The translations under genes were made by a program, and so were the position numbers. The notes under the pieces are model-generated. The model searched no databases, had not been told where the DNA came from, and saw only the letters and a program-made list of their open reading frames with translations. This document shows, in pieces, positions 28,092-37,353 of a stretch of 64,000 bases of DNA. The stretch comes from Bacteroidales bacterium (GTDB lineage: Bacteria > Bacteroidota > Bacteroidia > Bacteroidales > JAUNSR01), in contig JAUNSR010000004.1 in the NCBI GenBank assembly GCA_030539115.1, positions 31,288 to 95,287 on the forward strand, in the 5' to 3' direction. Numbering within the stretch: position 1 is the first letter of the stretch; every line of letters starts with the position of its first letter.

Positions 28092-29483
28092 ATGAATATG
28101 AAAATCAGATATTTAATAGGTTTCCTATCCCTGATATTGTTTTTTGCCTGTTCTGACGAGGAGACAATCATTGAGGATAATGAATTTTACCTCTCTCAAA
28201 CTAAAATTGACTTTAGCAATGAGAAAGCCGATAAAACAATTGAAATATTTAACGCTGAGAAAAATGTTTCTGCCAAGGTTGTCAGTGAAAACTCCGATTG
28301 GTGTTCTGCCTCTGTAAATAACAATAGTATAAAGGTTTCTGTTGATGACAACATTCTTATAAAGAGCAGAACCGCTGTCGTCAGGGTTACTTTTGAGAAT
28401 AGATTTATTGATGTCTTTGTCAGACAAAATCAGAAAATATTCACATCAATACCTGCTGTCAACAATTTAAAGGCTAAATCGGGAGCCGGTAAAGTAACTC
28501 TTTCATGGGATATTCCAACTCAGGATAACTTCTCTCATGTTATTATAAATTACAATAAAAGAGGAGAGGATTATTCTCAGACACTTGAACCGGGAATAAC
28601 TGAATTTACTATCAATGAGCTGTTTAATGCTGATGGTGAATATATTTTCAACGTTCAGTCGGTAGATAAATTTAATGATTTGGGCGAGACAGCTTCCGTA
28701 AAAGAGAAAGCCGGCAAACTTGTTGCATTTAGATTTAAATCTCAGCCTAAACCTCAGTGGCTAAGCTATTATTTGAGAACTTCAAATACATACAATGCTT
28801 TGCTTTATGTGGGAAGCTCTGAGTTTAATGAAAATGAAGATGTTACTATCTCTTTTGAAATTGATAATGAAGCTTTGGCTGCCTATAATGACGCCAATGG
28901 AACCAATCTGCAGATTATTCCTACCGAGGCATACACTCTTCCAAATGATTATCTCTACGACAGCCATGTTGATTATCAGGAGTTAAACATTCCAATTGAT
29001 CAAACATATCTTCAGGACAGACAAAATTATGCTCTCCCTATTAAGATTAAATCAGTTTCTTCGCAGGTAATTAATGATATTATGAACAGTGTTATCCTTA
29101 TTTACTCTGTTGATGATTTAGCCGGATGGTATACTGTTGACAGATTGGATAAATGTGGTGAAGGTGCAGGTCAGTATCCTTCGAATATCAACGATAGAAG
29201 AAGATTTATCAAAAGATTGGATGATTACAATTGGGTAACAGGATATTTATTTAAAGCTTATTCAAAGAATGAAACTCAGGATGGGTCAGGCTCTGCTGTT
29301 CAATATATTACTTTAGATCCTGATACTAAATCTCTTCATATCCAACAAGGTTCTTATGCTACCTCTGATGATAGAAACGTTTTTGATCCTTCAACCAATG
29401 AACTGACTATAGAATATCTTTATGCTGCATGGGCAGGATGGTGGACTCATGAGAAAATGTACAATAGATCTTTCGAGAGATAA
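28092..29483 (+). CDS. BACON / fibronectin-like / DUF1735 surface lipoprotein
   Basis: The 463-residue lipoprotein has the lipobox FFAC (C20). The domain order is a BACON-like region (about 35-115, with SDWCSASVNNNSIKVSV and FVRQNQK), a fibronectin III or DUF4998-like module (about 120-205, VNNLKAKSGAGKVTLSWDIP), a DUF1735-type domain (about 215-345, VTISFEIDNEALAAYN and LPIKIKSVS), and a C-terminal sandwich ending in TIEYLYAAWAGWWTHEKMYNRSFER. It is the last gene of the operon and probably a multi-domain glycan binder. A strong terminator follows. Confidence 0.85.
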   Translation: MNMKIRYLIGFLSLILFFACSDEETIIEDNEFYLSQTKIDFSNEKADKTIEIFNAEKNVSAKVVSENSDWCSASVNNNSIKVSVDDNILIKSRTAVVRVTFENRFIDVFVRQNQKIFTSIPAVNNLKAKSGAGKVTLSWDIPTQDNFSHVIINYNKRGEDYSQTLEPGITEFTINELFNADGEYIFNVQSVDKFNDLGETASVKEKAGKLVAFRFKSQPKPQWLSYYLRTSNTYNALLYVGSSEFNENEDVTISFEIDNEALAAYNDANGTNLQIIPTEAYTLPNDYLYDSHVDYQELNIPIDQTYLQDRQNYALPIKIKSVSSQVINDIMNSVILIYSVDDLAGWYTVDRLDKCGEGAGQYPSNINDRRRFIKRLDDYNWVTGYLFKAYSKNETQDGSGSAVQYITLDPDTKSLHIQQGSYATSDDRNVFDPSTNELTIEYLYAAWAGWWTHEKMYNRSFER

Positions 29484-29530
29484 AATTCTATAGATTTTCT
29501 AAAACTTTGTTAGTTGACAATTATTAATAA

Positions 29531-29569
29531 AAGCCCCAAAAATTCTGAAAAAGAATTTTTGGGGCTTTA
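29531..29569. terminator. Strong bidirectional terminator
   Basis: A perfect 17-bp stem (AAAGCCCCAAAAATTCT and its complement) with a GAAAA loop. It has A and T runs on both sides and lies between the convergent glycan operon and folC. Confidence 0.93.
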
Positions 29570-29676
29570 TAATTATTTATTCAATGCAAATAGCAATTAA
29601 TCATTTAAAAAATGAAAGCTAAATGGATAAAATTCAAAAAACTATCATAAATCAAATCTATGATTAATACGCATTA

Positions 29677-30978
29677 TTACTGTTTCAGAGCTTGATTGTT
29701 AATGACATTGAAAAGATCTCCAATGATGAAATTGCTGCCTCCGACAAATACAAAATCAGAAACATCGCTATCTTTAATGGCAGCATTGTATGCTTGCTCT
29801 ACAGAATTAAAAGCTTTCCCCTTTAATCCATGCTCAGAGGCTTGAGCAATAAGCTTTTCTGCGGATAAGGCTCTCTCTACGCTGGCTTGGGTGAAGTAAT
29901 AAACAGCATCTTTAGGAAGAATACTTAAAATTGCATCAATATCTTTGTCATTAACCATTCCGATAACAATCCTGAGTGTTGTGTAATTCTGCTCTTTAAG
30001 CTGCTCAACAATATATGTAAAACCTCCGATATTATGACCTGTGTCGCAAAAACAAAGAGGTTTGTCTCCGATCTTTTGCCATCTGCCCTGAAGACCTGTG
30101 AGTTCAACTACATTGGCAAAGCCTTTGTAAATATCTTTATCCTCTATTATAAATCCTTTTTCTTTAAGGGTATCGACAGCATTTAAAATCGTATTGCAAT
30201 TTTTAATTTGACACTCTCCACCCAATTCGTCAATCAAATTATCAAGTTCCGTTGTTTGGAAAAGCCAGTAACTAATCTTGTTCTCTGATGCCGTGATTTT
30301 GTTGTTTTCCTCGGCAAAAACAATAGGTGCGCCAACCTCAATGCTTTTCTCCAAAAATACATTTTTAACGTTGTCTTTTGCCTCTCCAATAACCGCGGGA
30401 ATATCCTTTTTTATTATTCCTGCCTTTTCATGTGCTATTGCTTCAAGAGTTTTGCCAAGAAACTGAGTGTGGTCAAAGCTTATGTTTGTGATAACTCCAA
30501 TTTCAGGACTTATGATATTTGTGCTGTCCAGCCTGCCTCCAAGGCCAACCTCTATAACGGCAACATCAACATTTGACTCCTTGAAATAGCAAAAAGCCAT
30601 CATCATGGTCAGCTCAAAAAAAGATGGCTTTATATCCTTTATGTTGTCAAAATTCTTTTCTACAAAATCTACAACATAATCTTTTGATATCATTTGACCG
30701 TTTACTCTTATCCTCTCTCTAAAGTCTACAAGATGAGGCGATGTGTAAAGTCCGACATTATATCCGGCACTTTGAAGTATTGCCGCCAATGTGTGAGATA
30801 CAGAACCTTTGCCGTTGGTGCCTGCAACATGAATGGTTTTGTAAAAAGTATGCGGATGATTGAAATACTCATCTAAAGCTTTAGTATTGTCAAGTCCGGG
30901 TTTATATGCTGAAGCACCAATATTCTGAAAAACAGGAACCTGTTTATAAAGAAAATTTACAGTTTGCTGAAAATCCAT
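29677..30978 (-). CDS. folC: Folylpolyglutamate synthase / dihydrofolate synthase (Mur ligase family)
   Basis: ATP-dependent addition of glutamate to folates. The 433-residue protein has the N-terminal FolC signature KTIHVAGTNGKGSVSHTLAA with its P-loop, then GLYTSPHLVDFRERIRVNG, the VIEVGLGGRLDSTNII motif, ISFDHTQFLGKTLEAIAHEKAGIIK, and the C-terminal Mur ligase domain with DTGHNIGG. Length and motif order are normal. It is a single gene, convergent with the glycan operon and divergent from phoH. Confidence 0.95.
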   Translation of the reverse strand: MDFQQTVNFLYKQVPVFQNIGASAYKPGLDNTKALDEYFNHPHTFYKTIHVAGTNGKGSVSHTLAAILQSAGYNVGLYTSPHLVDFRERIRVNGQMISKDYVVDFVEKNFDNIKDIKPSFFELTMMMAFCYFKESNVDVAVIEVGLGGRLDSTNIISPEIGVITNISFDHTQFLGKTLEAIAHEKAGIIKKDIPAVIGEAKDNVKNVFLEKSIEVGAPIVFAEENNKITASENKISYWLFQTTELDNLIDELGGECQIKNCNTILNAVDTLKEKGFIIEDKDIYKGFANVVELTGLQGRWQKIGDKPLCFCDTGHNIGGFTYIVEQLKEQNYTTLRIVIGMVNDKDIDAILSILPKDAVYYFTQASVERALSAEKLIAQASEHGLKGKAFNSVEQAYNAAIKDSDVSDFVFVGGSNFIIGDLFNVINNQALKQ

Positions 30979-31287
30979 AGTCTAATTAAAATAGTTGTGC
31001 AAATATCTCAATTTAATTCGATTAAAAGTAATCTTAACTTAATGTTCATTGTTTAAATAAATTAATTTATTTAATTTTAGGAAAGTTGAAACGATGTTCT
31101 GCTTTACTATGGGTTTGTTTTGTGTGTCACTTTACATTTACAAATTGAAAATAGATAGAACATGTTTATTAAATGAGATGTTAGTTTTATCAAAAAGTTA
31201 TTACAGTCAATTAATCCGGTTACAACTATTTGCAACTGTTGGATGAAAAAAATATTTCAAGTATTAACCTCTAAACTTATTATTGAT
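30979..31287. other. Divergent promoter region between folC and the PhoH gene
   Basis: About 309 AT-rich bases. No convincing TAnnTTTG box was found on either strand and no small gene is apparent. The only feature of note is a string resembling the 9894/10026 repeat, read on the minus strand near 31131-31150. Confidence 0.4.
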
Positions 31288-32598
31288 ATGAAAAATTTTG
31301 TTCTTGACACTAATGTAATTCTTCACGATGCTCATTCCATTTACAATTTTCAGGAAAATGATGTTTACCTGCCTATTGTCGTTTTGGAGGAACTTGACAA
31401 TTTTAAGAAAGGCAATGAACAAATAAACTTTAATGCAAGGGATTTTATAAGGGAATTGGATAAAATCAGTGATAAAGATTTATTTAAAAATGGCGCCTCG
31501 TTAGGTTCGGGTCTTGGCAGACTGTACATTGTCATCGGAAACCAATATGACTCAGATATTGTTAATGCATTCCCTGAAAAAAAGCCTGATCACAGGATTC
31601 TCTCAACAACTAAATGGATCAGCAGGCAACATCCCGACACAAAATGCATCCTTGTTACAAAAGATGTTAACCTTAGAATGAAAGCAAGGTCTTTGGATAT
31701 TGAGGCTCAGGATTATTATTCTGACAAGGTGAAAAATTCCGATCAATTTGATAAAGTAAACAGAGTTTTTGAGATTGAAGACCCTGAAATTATTGACTGG
31801 ATTTACAAATCGCCCAACGGACTTACAAAAAAAGAAATAGGAATAGATGAGGATATAGCTCCAAATGAGTACTTTACAATTAAGGGTGGCGAAGACTCTG
31901 TCATTGTAAGAAACAATCCTTTTACAAATAAGATACATAAAATAGAGAAATCTTCAAATTCGGGAATCAAGCCTCGTAATGCAGAACAAGCTTTTGCATT
32001 TGAAGCACTTAATGACCCTGAAGTAAAGCTTGTGGCGATAACAGGTGTTGCCGGCACCGGAAAAACCCTTCTTGCCCTTGCTGCGGCACTTAAGCAAGTC
32101 AAACTATATAAGTCGATACTCCTTATGCGTCCTATTGTTAGTTTGTCAAACAAGGATCTTGGCTTTCTTCCGGGAACAGAAAAAGAAAAGATCGCTCCAT
32201 ATATGCAGCCGTTATTTGATAACCTGAATGTTATTAAATACCAAACAGGAGGCAATATTAATAATCAGATTGAAGATCTACAAACTACCGGAAAACTTGC
32301 AATTGAGGCTTTGGCATTTATTAGAGGCAGAAGTCTTGCCGAAACATACTGCATTATTGATGAGGCTCAGAACCTGACTCCTCATGAAATAAAAACAATA
32401 ATCACAAGAGCGGGTGAGGGTACAAAAATGGTATTTACAGGCGATATTCATCAGATTGATTCCCCTTATTTGGACTCTGAATCCAACGGATTGGCCTATA
32501 TGATTGATAAAATGAAAGGTCAAAACATTTTTGCCCATATAAATCTTGTAAAAGGTGAAAGAAGCGAATTGGCTGAAATAGCAAGCAATTTGTTATAA
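31288..32598 (+). CDS. PIN domain / PhoH family ATPase
   Basis: The protein has an N-terminal PIN ribonuclease-like domain (from MKNFVLDTNVILHDAHSIY, with acidic residues in VVLEELDNFK, DHRIL and ILVTKDVNLRMKA) and a C-terminal PhoH helicase-like ATPase. Walker A is GVAGTGKTLLALAAAL and Walker B is YCIIDEAQNLTP, followed by VFTGDIHQID. Such PIN-PhoH proteins (YlaK/PhoH2 type) are linked to RNA unwinding and cleavage. The frame opens at an ATG at 31243, but the ATG at 31288 starts exactly at the PIN domain and is preferred. Confidence 0.92.
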   Translation: MKNFVLDTNVILHDAHSIYNFQENDVYLPIVVLEELDNFKKGNEQINFNARDFIRELDKISDKDLFKNGASLGSGLGRLYIVIGNQYDSDIVNAFPEKKPDHRILSTTKWISRQHPDTKCILVTKDVNLRMKARSLDIEAQDYYSDKVKNSDQFDKVNRVFEIEDPEIIDWIYKSPNGLTKKEIGIDEDIAPNEYFTIKGGEDSVIVRNNPFTNKIHKIEKSSNSGIKPRNAEQAFAFEALNDPEVKLVAITGVAGTGKTLLALAAALKQVKLYKSILLMRPIVSLSNKDLGFLPGTEKEKIAPYMQPLFDNLNVIKYQTGGNINNQIEDLQTTGKLAIEALAFIRGRSLAETYCIIDEAQNLTPHEIKTIITRAGEGTKMVFTGDIHQIDSPYLDSESNGLAYMIDKMKGQNIFAHINLVKGERSELAEIASNLL

Positions 32599-32647
32599 AA
32601 TGAAGTTAATTCCATTATAAAAATTTTTTTAAAGAAATAATAAATAT

Positions 32648-32683
32648 ATTTGTCATAAGAGTATTTTTACTTTTATGACAAAT
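32648..32683 (+). terminator. Terminator after the PhoH gene
   Basis: A perfect 11-bp stem (ATTTGTCATAA 32648-32658 with TTATGACAAAT 32673-32683), a 14-base loop, then TTTTTAT. Confidence 0.75.
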
Positions 32684-32828
32684 TTTTTATATATGTCTGC
32701 GGTAAAATCATTATTAATAATGAAAGCATTTTCTTTATTTTTTTAAAGAAACTATTTTTTACTCCTATTTAGTTAATTATTAAGTAAGCGATCTCATCTG
32801 TTGAAGGTGTGTTAAATTAATTAATCCT

Positions 32829-34292
32829 ATGTATTCAAAAAAATATCTGTTATTTCTCTTGTTACCTATTTTTCAATCATTTTATTCATGCAAAGAGGAT
32901 ATAATCGAGGATCCCGAGGTAGGTTATATATCTTCTGATATAAAATGGATTTATAAAAACATGAATGAGTCATATTTATGGCAGGATGAGATAAAAGAAA
33001 TTACCAAATATGATACTTCTTCCGATGCCGAGGACTTCTTTTCTCAGCTTATCTCTAAAAATGAGACAAAGAAACAAGCTGTAGGCCTGTTTTCAAATGG
33101 TGATACTTTGTTTGCAGAATACCACTATTCTTATATGGAGGAAAATCCAAACTATACAAAATCCTCAGAAGGAACAATCAATACTTATGGTATAGATTAT
33201 CTTTTATACGGAGTTAAAGATTCCAATCCAACACAATATCTTGCCAGAGTGCTCTATGTTTATCCAAATTCGCCTGCCGAAAGTGCAGGAGTAAGACGTG
33301 GTATGTGGATATTGGATGTTAATGGAGAGAAACTCTCTGCAAGCAATTACAAAATTCTTGAAACCGGCGGCGCAACTGTCTGGAATATTTATTATGGTGA
33401 TTTAAAAATTGGAGAACCTAATTTTACTGCCAATATTGAGGCTTCCGAATACATTGAAAACACCCCTATTATTGCACATAAGATTCTTGATAATGGCTCC
33501 TCTCATAAAGTAGGATACATTGCCTACAATCATTTCTCTACCGGAGCCGGAGGATTTGATGATAAGTCATGGGACAATAATTTAAAAGATGTTTTCACTG
33601 ACTTTAAATATCAAGGAGTAAATGAGCTTGTCATTGACCTAAGATATAATCTTGGAGGATATCTTTCTTGTGCCCAGCTTCTTGCATCCTTGGTAATACC
33701 AAATGACAAGTTTAATGAAGTGTTTTGCCGTTTGACCTACAATGAATCTCAAAAGAAAAAGAACACTGCTGTTTATTTTGATAACTCAGTTCGTAATACT
33801 TCCAATTTAAATCTTTCAAGAGTGTATATTCTCACAGGTGAATGGACAGCCTCTGCAAGTGAAGCTGTTCTTAATGGCTTAAAAGGTTCCGGCATTATGA
33901 GTGATGTGATTCAAATAGGTTATACTACAGAGGGAAAAAATTTAGCCTCAGAGGAGATAAAAGATAATAACTACAAATGGATTCTTCATCCTATAATGGC
34001 TTATGTTGCAAATAAAGACTATTATGGCAACTATGCAAATGGAATAGTTCCTGAGGAGAAGTTTTTTATAGATGAAACCGACACCAAAGTTCATCAAAAG
34101 GCTCTTTGCGATTTGGGTGATGAAAACGAATTGCTTTTGAACATGGCGCTTTTGGACATGGGGTATTTAGATTCTTCTTCCGATAACGGCAGCGAGACAA
34201 AGGCTATATCTGTATCCAATAATGCAAATATGTTTCCTGTATATAACTCTGTTTCGAAAAGACGGGTTAAAGGAACAATAATCGGCTTTTAA
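32829..34292 (+). CDS. S41 (C-terminal processing) peptidase lipoprotein
   Basis: The 487-residue lipoprotein has the lipobox FYSC (C21). An N-terminal helical domain (about 35-85) starts with WIYKNMNESYLWQDEI. A PDZ domain (about 115-200) contains RVLYVYPNSPAESAGVRRGMWI. The S41 catalytic domain contains ELVIDLRYNLGGYLSCAQLLA, WTASASEAVLNGL with the nucleophile serine at about 342-344, and TTEGKN with the general-base lysine K370. It is a secreted, probably periplasm- or surface-facing protease that is common in Bacteroidales. It appears to be a single-gene unit. Confidence 0.92.
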   Translation: MYSKKYLLFLLLPIFQSFYSCKEDIIEDPEVGYISSDIKWIYKNMNESYLWQDEIKEITKYDTSSDAEDFFSQLISKNETKKQAVGLFSNGDTLFAEYHYSYMEENPNYTKSSEGTINTYGIDYLLYGVKDSNPTQYLARVLYVYPNSPAESAGVRRGMWILDVNGEKLSASNYKILETGGATVWNIYYGDLKIGEPNFTANIEASEYIENTPIIAHKILDNGSSHKVGYIAYNHFSTGAGGFDDKSWDNNLKDVFTDFKYQGVNELVIDLRYNLGGYLSCAQLLASLVIPNDKFNEVFCRLTYNESQKKKNTAVYFDNSVRNTSNLNLSRVYILTGEWTASASEAVLNGLKGSGIMSDVIQIGYTTEGKNLASEEIKDNNYKWILHPIMAYVANKDYYGNYANGIVPEEKFFIDETDTKVHQKALCDLGDENELLLNMALLDMGYLDSSSDNGSETKAISVSNNANMFPVYNSVSKRRVKGTIIGF

Positions 34293-34482
34293 TCTCTTGT
34301 TAAAAAGGCGACTATTTCCTTTTACCGGCAAGTGCATTAAATCTTATTGTTTTATTATAATATCCTTTGGAGCAGTTGTAACCTTATATCTGCACTTCAA
34401 AAGTGTTGAAATCATTATTGCTATATTTATTTGTAGTCATGATGGTGACATCTTTGCTCGATTAATAAATTGATACGCTAAA

Positions 34483-36786
34483 ATGAAGAGATTTCTAATT
34501 TCACTGTTTATTATTATAACTCAATTAAATGCTTATTCTCAAAGGGTGGGACTTGTCTTAAGTGGTGGAGGAGCAAGAGGTATTGCTCATATTGGTGTTA
34601 TTCAGGCTTTGGAGGACAATAATGTTCCAATAGATTACATTGCCGGCACATCAATGGGGGCTATCGTTGGTGCTATGTATTCAATGGGTTATTCCACTGA
34701 TGAGATGATTGCACTGCTTTTATCTGATGAATTTAAATTGTGGCAAAGCGGTAAAGTGGATCAAAATATGATTAATTATTTCAAAATGAACGATCCTACT
34801 CCCGACTTTTTCAAAGTTAGAACTTCATTTTCAGATTCTGTATCAATAAAAAGAAAAATACTCCCTCAAAGCCTCATCGACCCTTTGCCAATGAATTTTG
34901 CATTCATGAAATTGTTTGCCTCTTCAACAATAAGGGCAAAAGGAAGTTTTGACAATCTCTTTGTGCCATTAAGAACTGTAGCATCCGATGTTTACAATAA
35001 AAGACCAATTATATTCAACGGCGGAGATTTGGGCGATGCCGTTAGGGCGTCTATGACATTCCCTTTTGTTTTTAAGCCTATTGAGATTAATGGAGTTTTG
35101 GCTTATGACGGGGGTATATACAACAATTTCCCGGTCGATGTGATGAAGAAAGACTTCAATCCCGATTTTATTATAGGAAGTGTAGTTTCTGAGAATCCTG
35201 CTAAGCCGGACGAAGATGATCTGATGAATCAGATTGAAAATATGGTAATGCAGAAAACCAACTATGATATTGATTCTATTGATGGTGTTTGCCTGAAATT
35301 CAAGCTTGACAAGATTACATTGCTCGATTTTTACAAGGCAGAGGAGATCTATAAAATAGGCTATGAAAAAGGTATGGAGTATATGGATACCATAAAGGCG
35401 AGGGTCTTAAGGGAGATGCCTAAAGAGCAGCTTGCTCTTAACAGAAGCGTATACAGAGGCTCTGAGCCGGAAATAATGTTTTCTGATGTGAAAATATCCG
35501 GTGGTGACAAATATCAAACAAGGTATATTAAGGACCAATTTATTAGAAATGACGGCAAAAAGCTCTCGATAGATGATGTTGAGAAAGTTTATTTCAGCCT
35601 TACTTCCGATTCAAAGATTACAGAGATAATGCCTAAAGTTGAACTCGATGACCAGGGTAATTATGACCTTAATCTTAAAGTGAAGTTAAATCAGGATTTG
35701 GAAACATATATTGGGGGATTTGTTACCTCGATGAACTCCAATAGAATAGCAATTGGCGCGTCATATAGAATGCTTAATCTTTATGCCTCTGATATGGGTG
35801 TTGATGCCCAGTTTGGAAAGTCATATAATACTGTCTCTCCTCATATAAGAATTGATCTTCCTTTGATCGTGCCTTTTTATTTGAAGGCAAAATACGCTTA
35901 TATAGGACAAAAATATTATGAAAGTGATAAGCTCTTTTCTAAAGAGGACAGACCGTGCTTTATAGATCAAAGAGAAAATTACGGCCTTTTTGAAATTGGA
36001 ATGGGTTTGAGTCCAAGGGCAAAAATGGTGTATGGTGTCGGTTACGCCCATTTAAGAGACGCTTACTATCAAAGTAAGTACAGCAATTTCGGTGAAGATA
36101 GAGCTGATGCAAGTCATTATTATTTTTTTAGTGTGAAGGGGGGCGGTGAGATCAACAAAATAACATCAAAAGATTATCCCATTAAGGGCTACCGTCATAA
36201 GATTCAGGCAAAATATATATTGGGTAATGAAAGGTATGTGCCATCAATTACTCTCGATCAGGAGGATGATAAGATTGATTTGACTACTGATTTTTCCCGT
36301 TGGCTGCAGATTAGATACAATACTGAATATTATTATAGTCTGTCTGAAAAATTTATTCTTGGCTGGAGTGCAGAGGTTTTTGCTTCTGACAAGCCTTTTT
36401 TTGCAAATTATACCTCTACAATTCTTCAGGCACCCGCTTTTCAACCAACTCCTCACAGTAAGGTTGTGTTTAATGAAAATTATAGGGCAATGAATTATTG
36501 CGCTTTGGGTATAAAGCCTATTTTTAAATTTAACGACTTATTCCACATAAGGGCAGAGTTCTATGGATACCAGCCATTAAGAAAAATTGTTTCCGGAGAG
36601 CAGAATAAAGCGGCTTACAAGCCATTTAAATTTGCTCCCGAAACTATTTCTGAACTATCTGCTGTTTTCAATCTCCCATTTACAAGCATAGCCATTTTTG
36701 TAAACAACTACAGTGCTCCGAAGGGGGAGTGGAATTTTGGTATTAATATTGGCTATCTTATCAATACACAGAGATTTGTTGAATAG
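34483..36786 (+). CDS. Patatin-like phospholipase with POTRA and outer membrane barrel (PlpD/FplA type)
   Basis: The 767-residue protein has a signal peptide (cleaved near residues 17-20). A patatin domain follows, with the oxyanion motif GGGARGIAHIG, the nucleophile elbow GTSMG (catalytic serine) and the dyad aspartate DGGIYNNFPVDV. A POTRA-like domain (about 330-400, IMFSDVKISGGDKYQTRYI) leads into a C-terminal Bam-type beta-barrel (about 410-767) that ends in NIGYLINTQRFVE. This is the type Vd autotransporter architecture, which places phospholipase A activity at the cell surface. Substrate and export are inferred from the family. Confidence 0.92.
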   Translation: MKRFLISLFIIITQLNAYSQRVGLVLSGGGARGIAHIGVIQALEDNNVPIDYIAGTSMGAIVGAMYSMGYSTDEMIALLLSDEFKLWQSGKVDQNMINYFKMNDPTPDFFKVRTSFSDSVSIKRKILPQSLIDPLPMNFAFMKLFASSTIRAKGSFDNLFVPLRTVASDVYNKRPIIFNGGDLGDAVRASMTFPFVFKPIEINGVLAYDGGIYNNFPVDVMKKDFNPDFIIGSVVSENPAKPDEDDLMNQIENMVMQKTNYDIDSIDGVCLKFKLDKITLLDFYKAEEIYKIGYEKGMEYMDTIKARVLREMPKEQLALNRSVYRGSEPEIMFSDVKISGGDKYQTRYIKDQFIRNDGKKLSIDDVEKVYFSLTSDSKITEIMPKVELDDQGNYDLNLKVKLNQDLETYIGGFVTSMNSNRIAIGASYRMLNLYASDMGVDAQFGKSYNTVSPHIRIDLPLIVPFYLKAKYAYIGQKYYESDKLFSKEDRPCFIDQRENYGLFEIGMGLSPRAKMVYGVGYAHLRDAYYQSKYSNFGEDRADASHYYFFSVKGGGEINKITSKDYPIKGYRHKIQAKYILGNERYVPSITLDQEDDKIDLTTDFSRWLQIRYNTEYYYSLSEKFILGWSAEVFASDKPFFANYTSTILQAPAFQPTPHSKVVFNENYRAMNYCALGIKPIFKFNDLFHIRAEFYGYQPLRKIVSGEQNKAAYKPFKFAPETISELSAVFNLPFTSIAIFVNNYSAPKGEWNFGINIGYLINTQRFVE

Positions 36787-36798
36787 GCAGATCCTTAC

Positions 36799-37050
36799 AT
36801 AAGCTAAGCTTCGCCTCATCAAACGCATCTTGAAAGCTTTCTCTTTCAAATGCTTATTGAGTTTGGCTTGCATTATCTTTGAATAAGCTAAGCTTCGCCT
36901 CATCAAACGCATCTTGAAAGCTTTCGCTTTCAAATGCTTATTGAGTTCGGCTTGCATTATCTTTGAATAAGCTAAGCTTCGCCTCATCAAACGCATCTTG
37001 AAAGCTTTCGCTTTCAGATGCTTATTGAGTTCGGCTTGCATTATCTTTGA
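36799..37050. repeat. Three 84-bp tandem repeats, each an imperfect hairpin
   Basis: Copies at 36799-36882, 36883-36966 and 36967-37050 differ at only a few positions. Each unit can fold on itself. The centre is TTGAAAGC-TTTC-GCTTTCAA, flanked by GCAT with ATGC, CTCA with TGAG and AAGC with GCTT further out. Copy 1 has one mismatch next to the loop. Copy 3 changes CAAATGC to CAGATGC, which shifts a bulge but keeps the pairing. The array lies between convergent genes. The minus strand is open through all copies (28-residue basic repeat), but this frame also overlaps the patatin gene and is probably not expressed. Confidence 0.9.
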
Positions 37051-37071
37051 AAATTCTTTTATGTTTAATTT

Positions 37072-37116
37072 AAGTCTGATTAAATTCTTTTTTGTAAGTG
37101 GAATTTAATCAGACTT
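37072..37116 (+). terminator. Terminator between convergent genes
   Basis: A perfect 16-bp stem (AAGTCTGATTAAATTC 37072-37087 with its complement 37101-37116), a 13-base loop and a following ATTTTTTT. It ends transcription that has passed through the 84-bp repeats. Confidence 0.9.
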
Positions 37117-37353
37117 ATTTTTTTGCTATACATTAAGTTATTTGTTCATAAATTTATTTTCATTGTTGAATTTTTAATTTTGGACTAATAAAAAGTCAAT
37201 AAACGGCAATATTGTTATAAATATATTAAAGTAAAAAATATAAAACATTATTGTGTATTGCTTAATATACTCTAATGTTTTAAAAAAAATGTCAGTAGAA
37301 AATTATAAAAGATCGGTAAAAAATAAAATTTCAATAAGAGTAATTACATATTA

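Larger units (their letters stand above)
36787..37353. other. Convergent intergenic region with repeat array and terminator
   Basis: 567 bases between the patatin-barrel gene (+) and the orphan lipoprotein gene (-). It contains the three 84-bp repeats, the terminator at 37072-37116, and about 235 bases of AT-rich sequence with no recognisable signal. Confidence 0.7.

Noticed and set aside
31243-31287. Upstream ATG of the PIN-PhoH gene
   Set aside because: The PIN domain begins exactly at the second ATG (31288), and the 15 extra residues have no family support.
36655-37041. Minus-strand frame of 128 residues with a basic 28-residue repeat
   Set aside because: The frame exists because the 84-bp repeat length is a multiple of three. 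It overlaps the patatin gene end antisense, has no promoter or secretion signal, and the DNA is better explained by hairpin-forming repeats.
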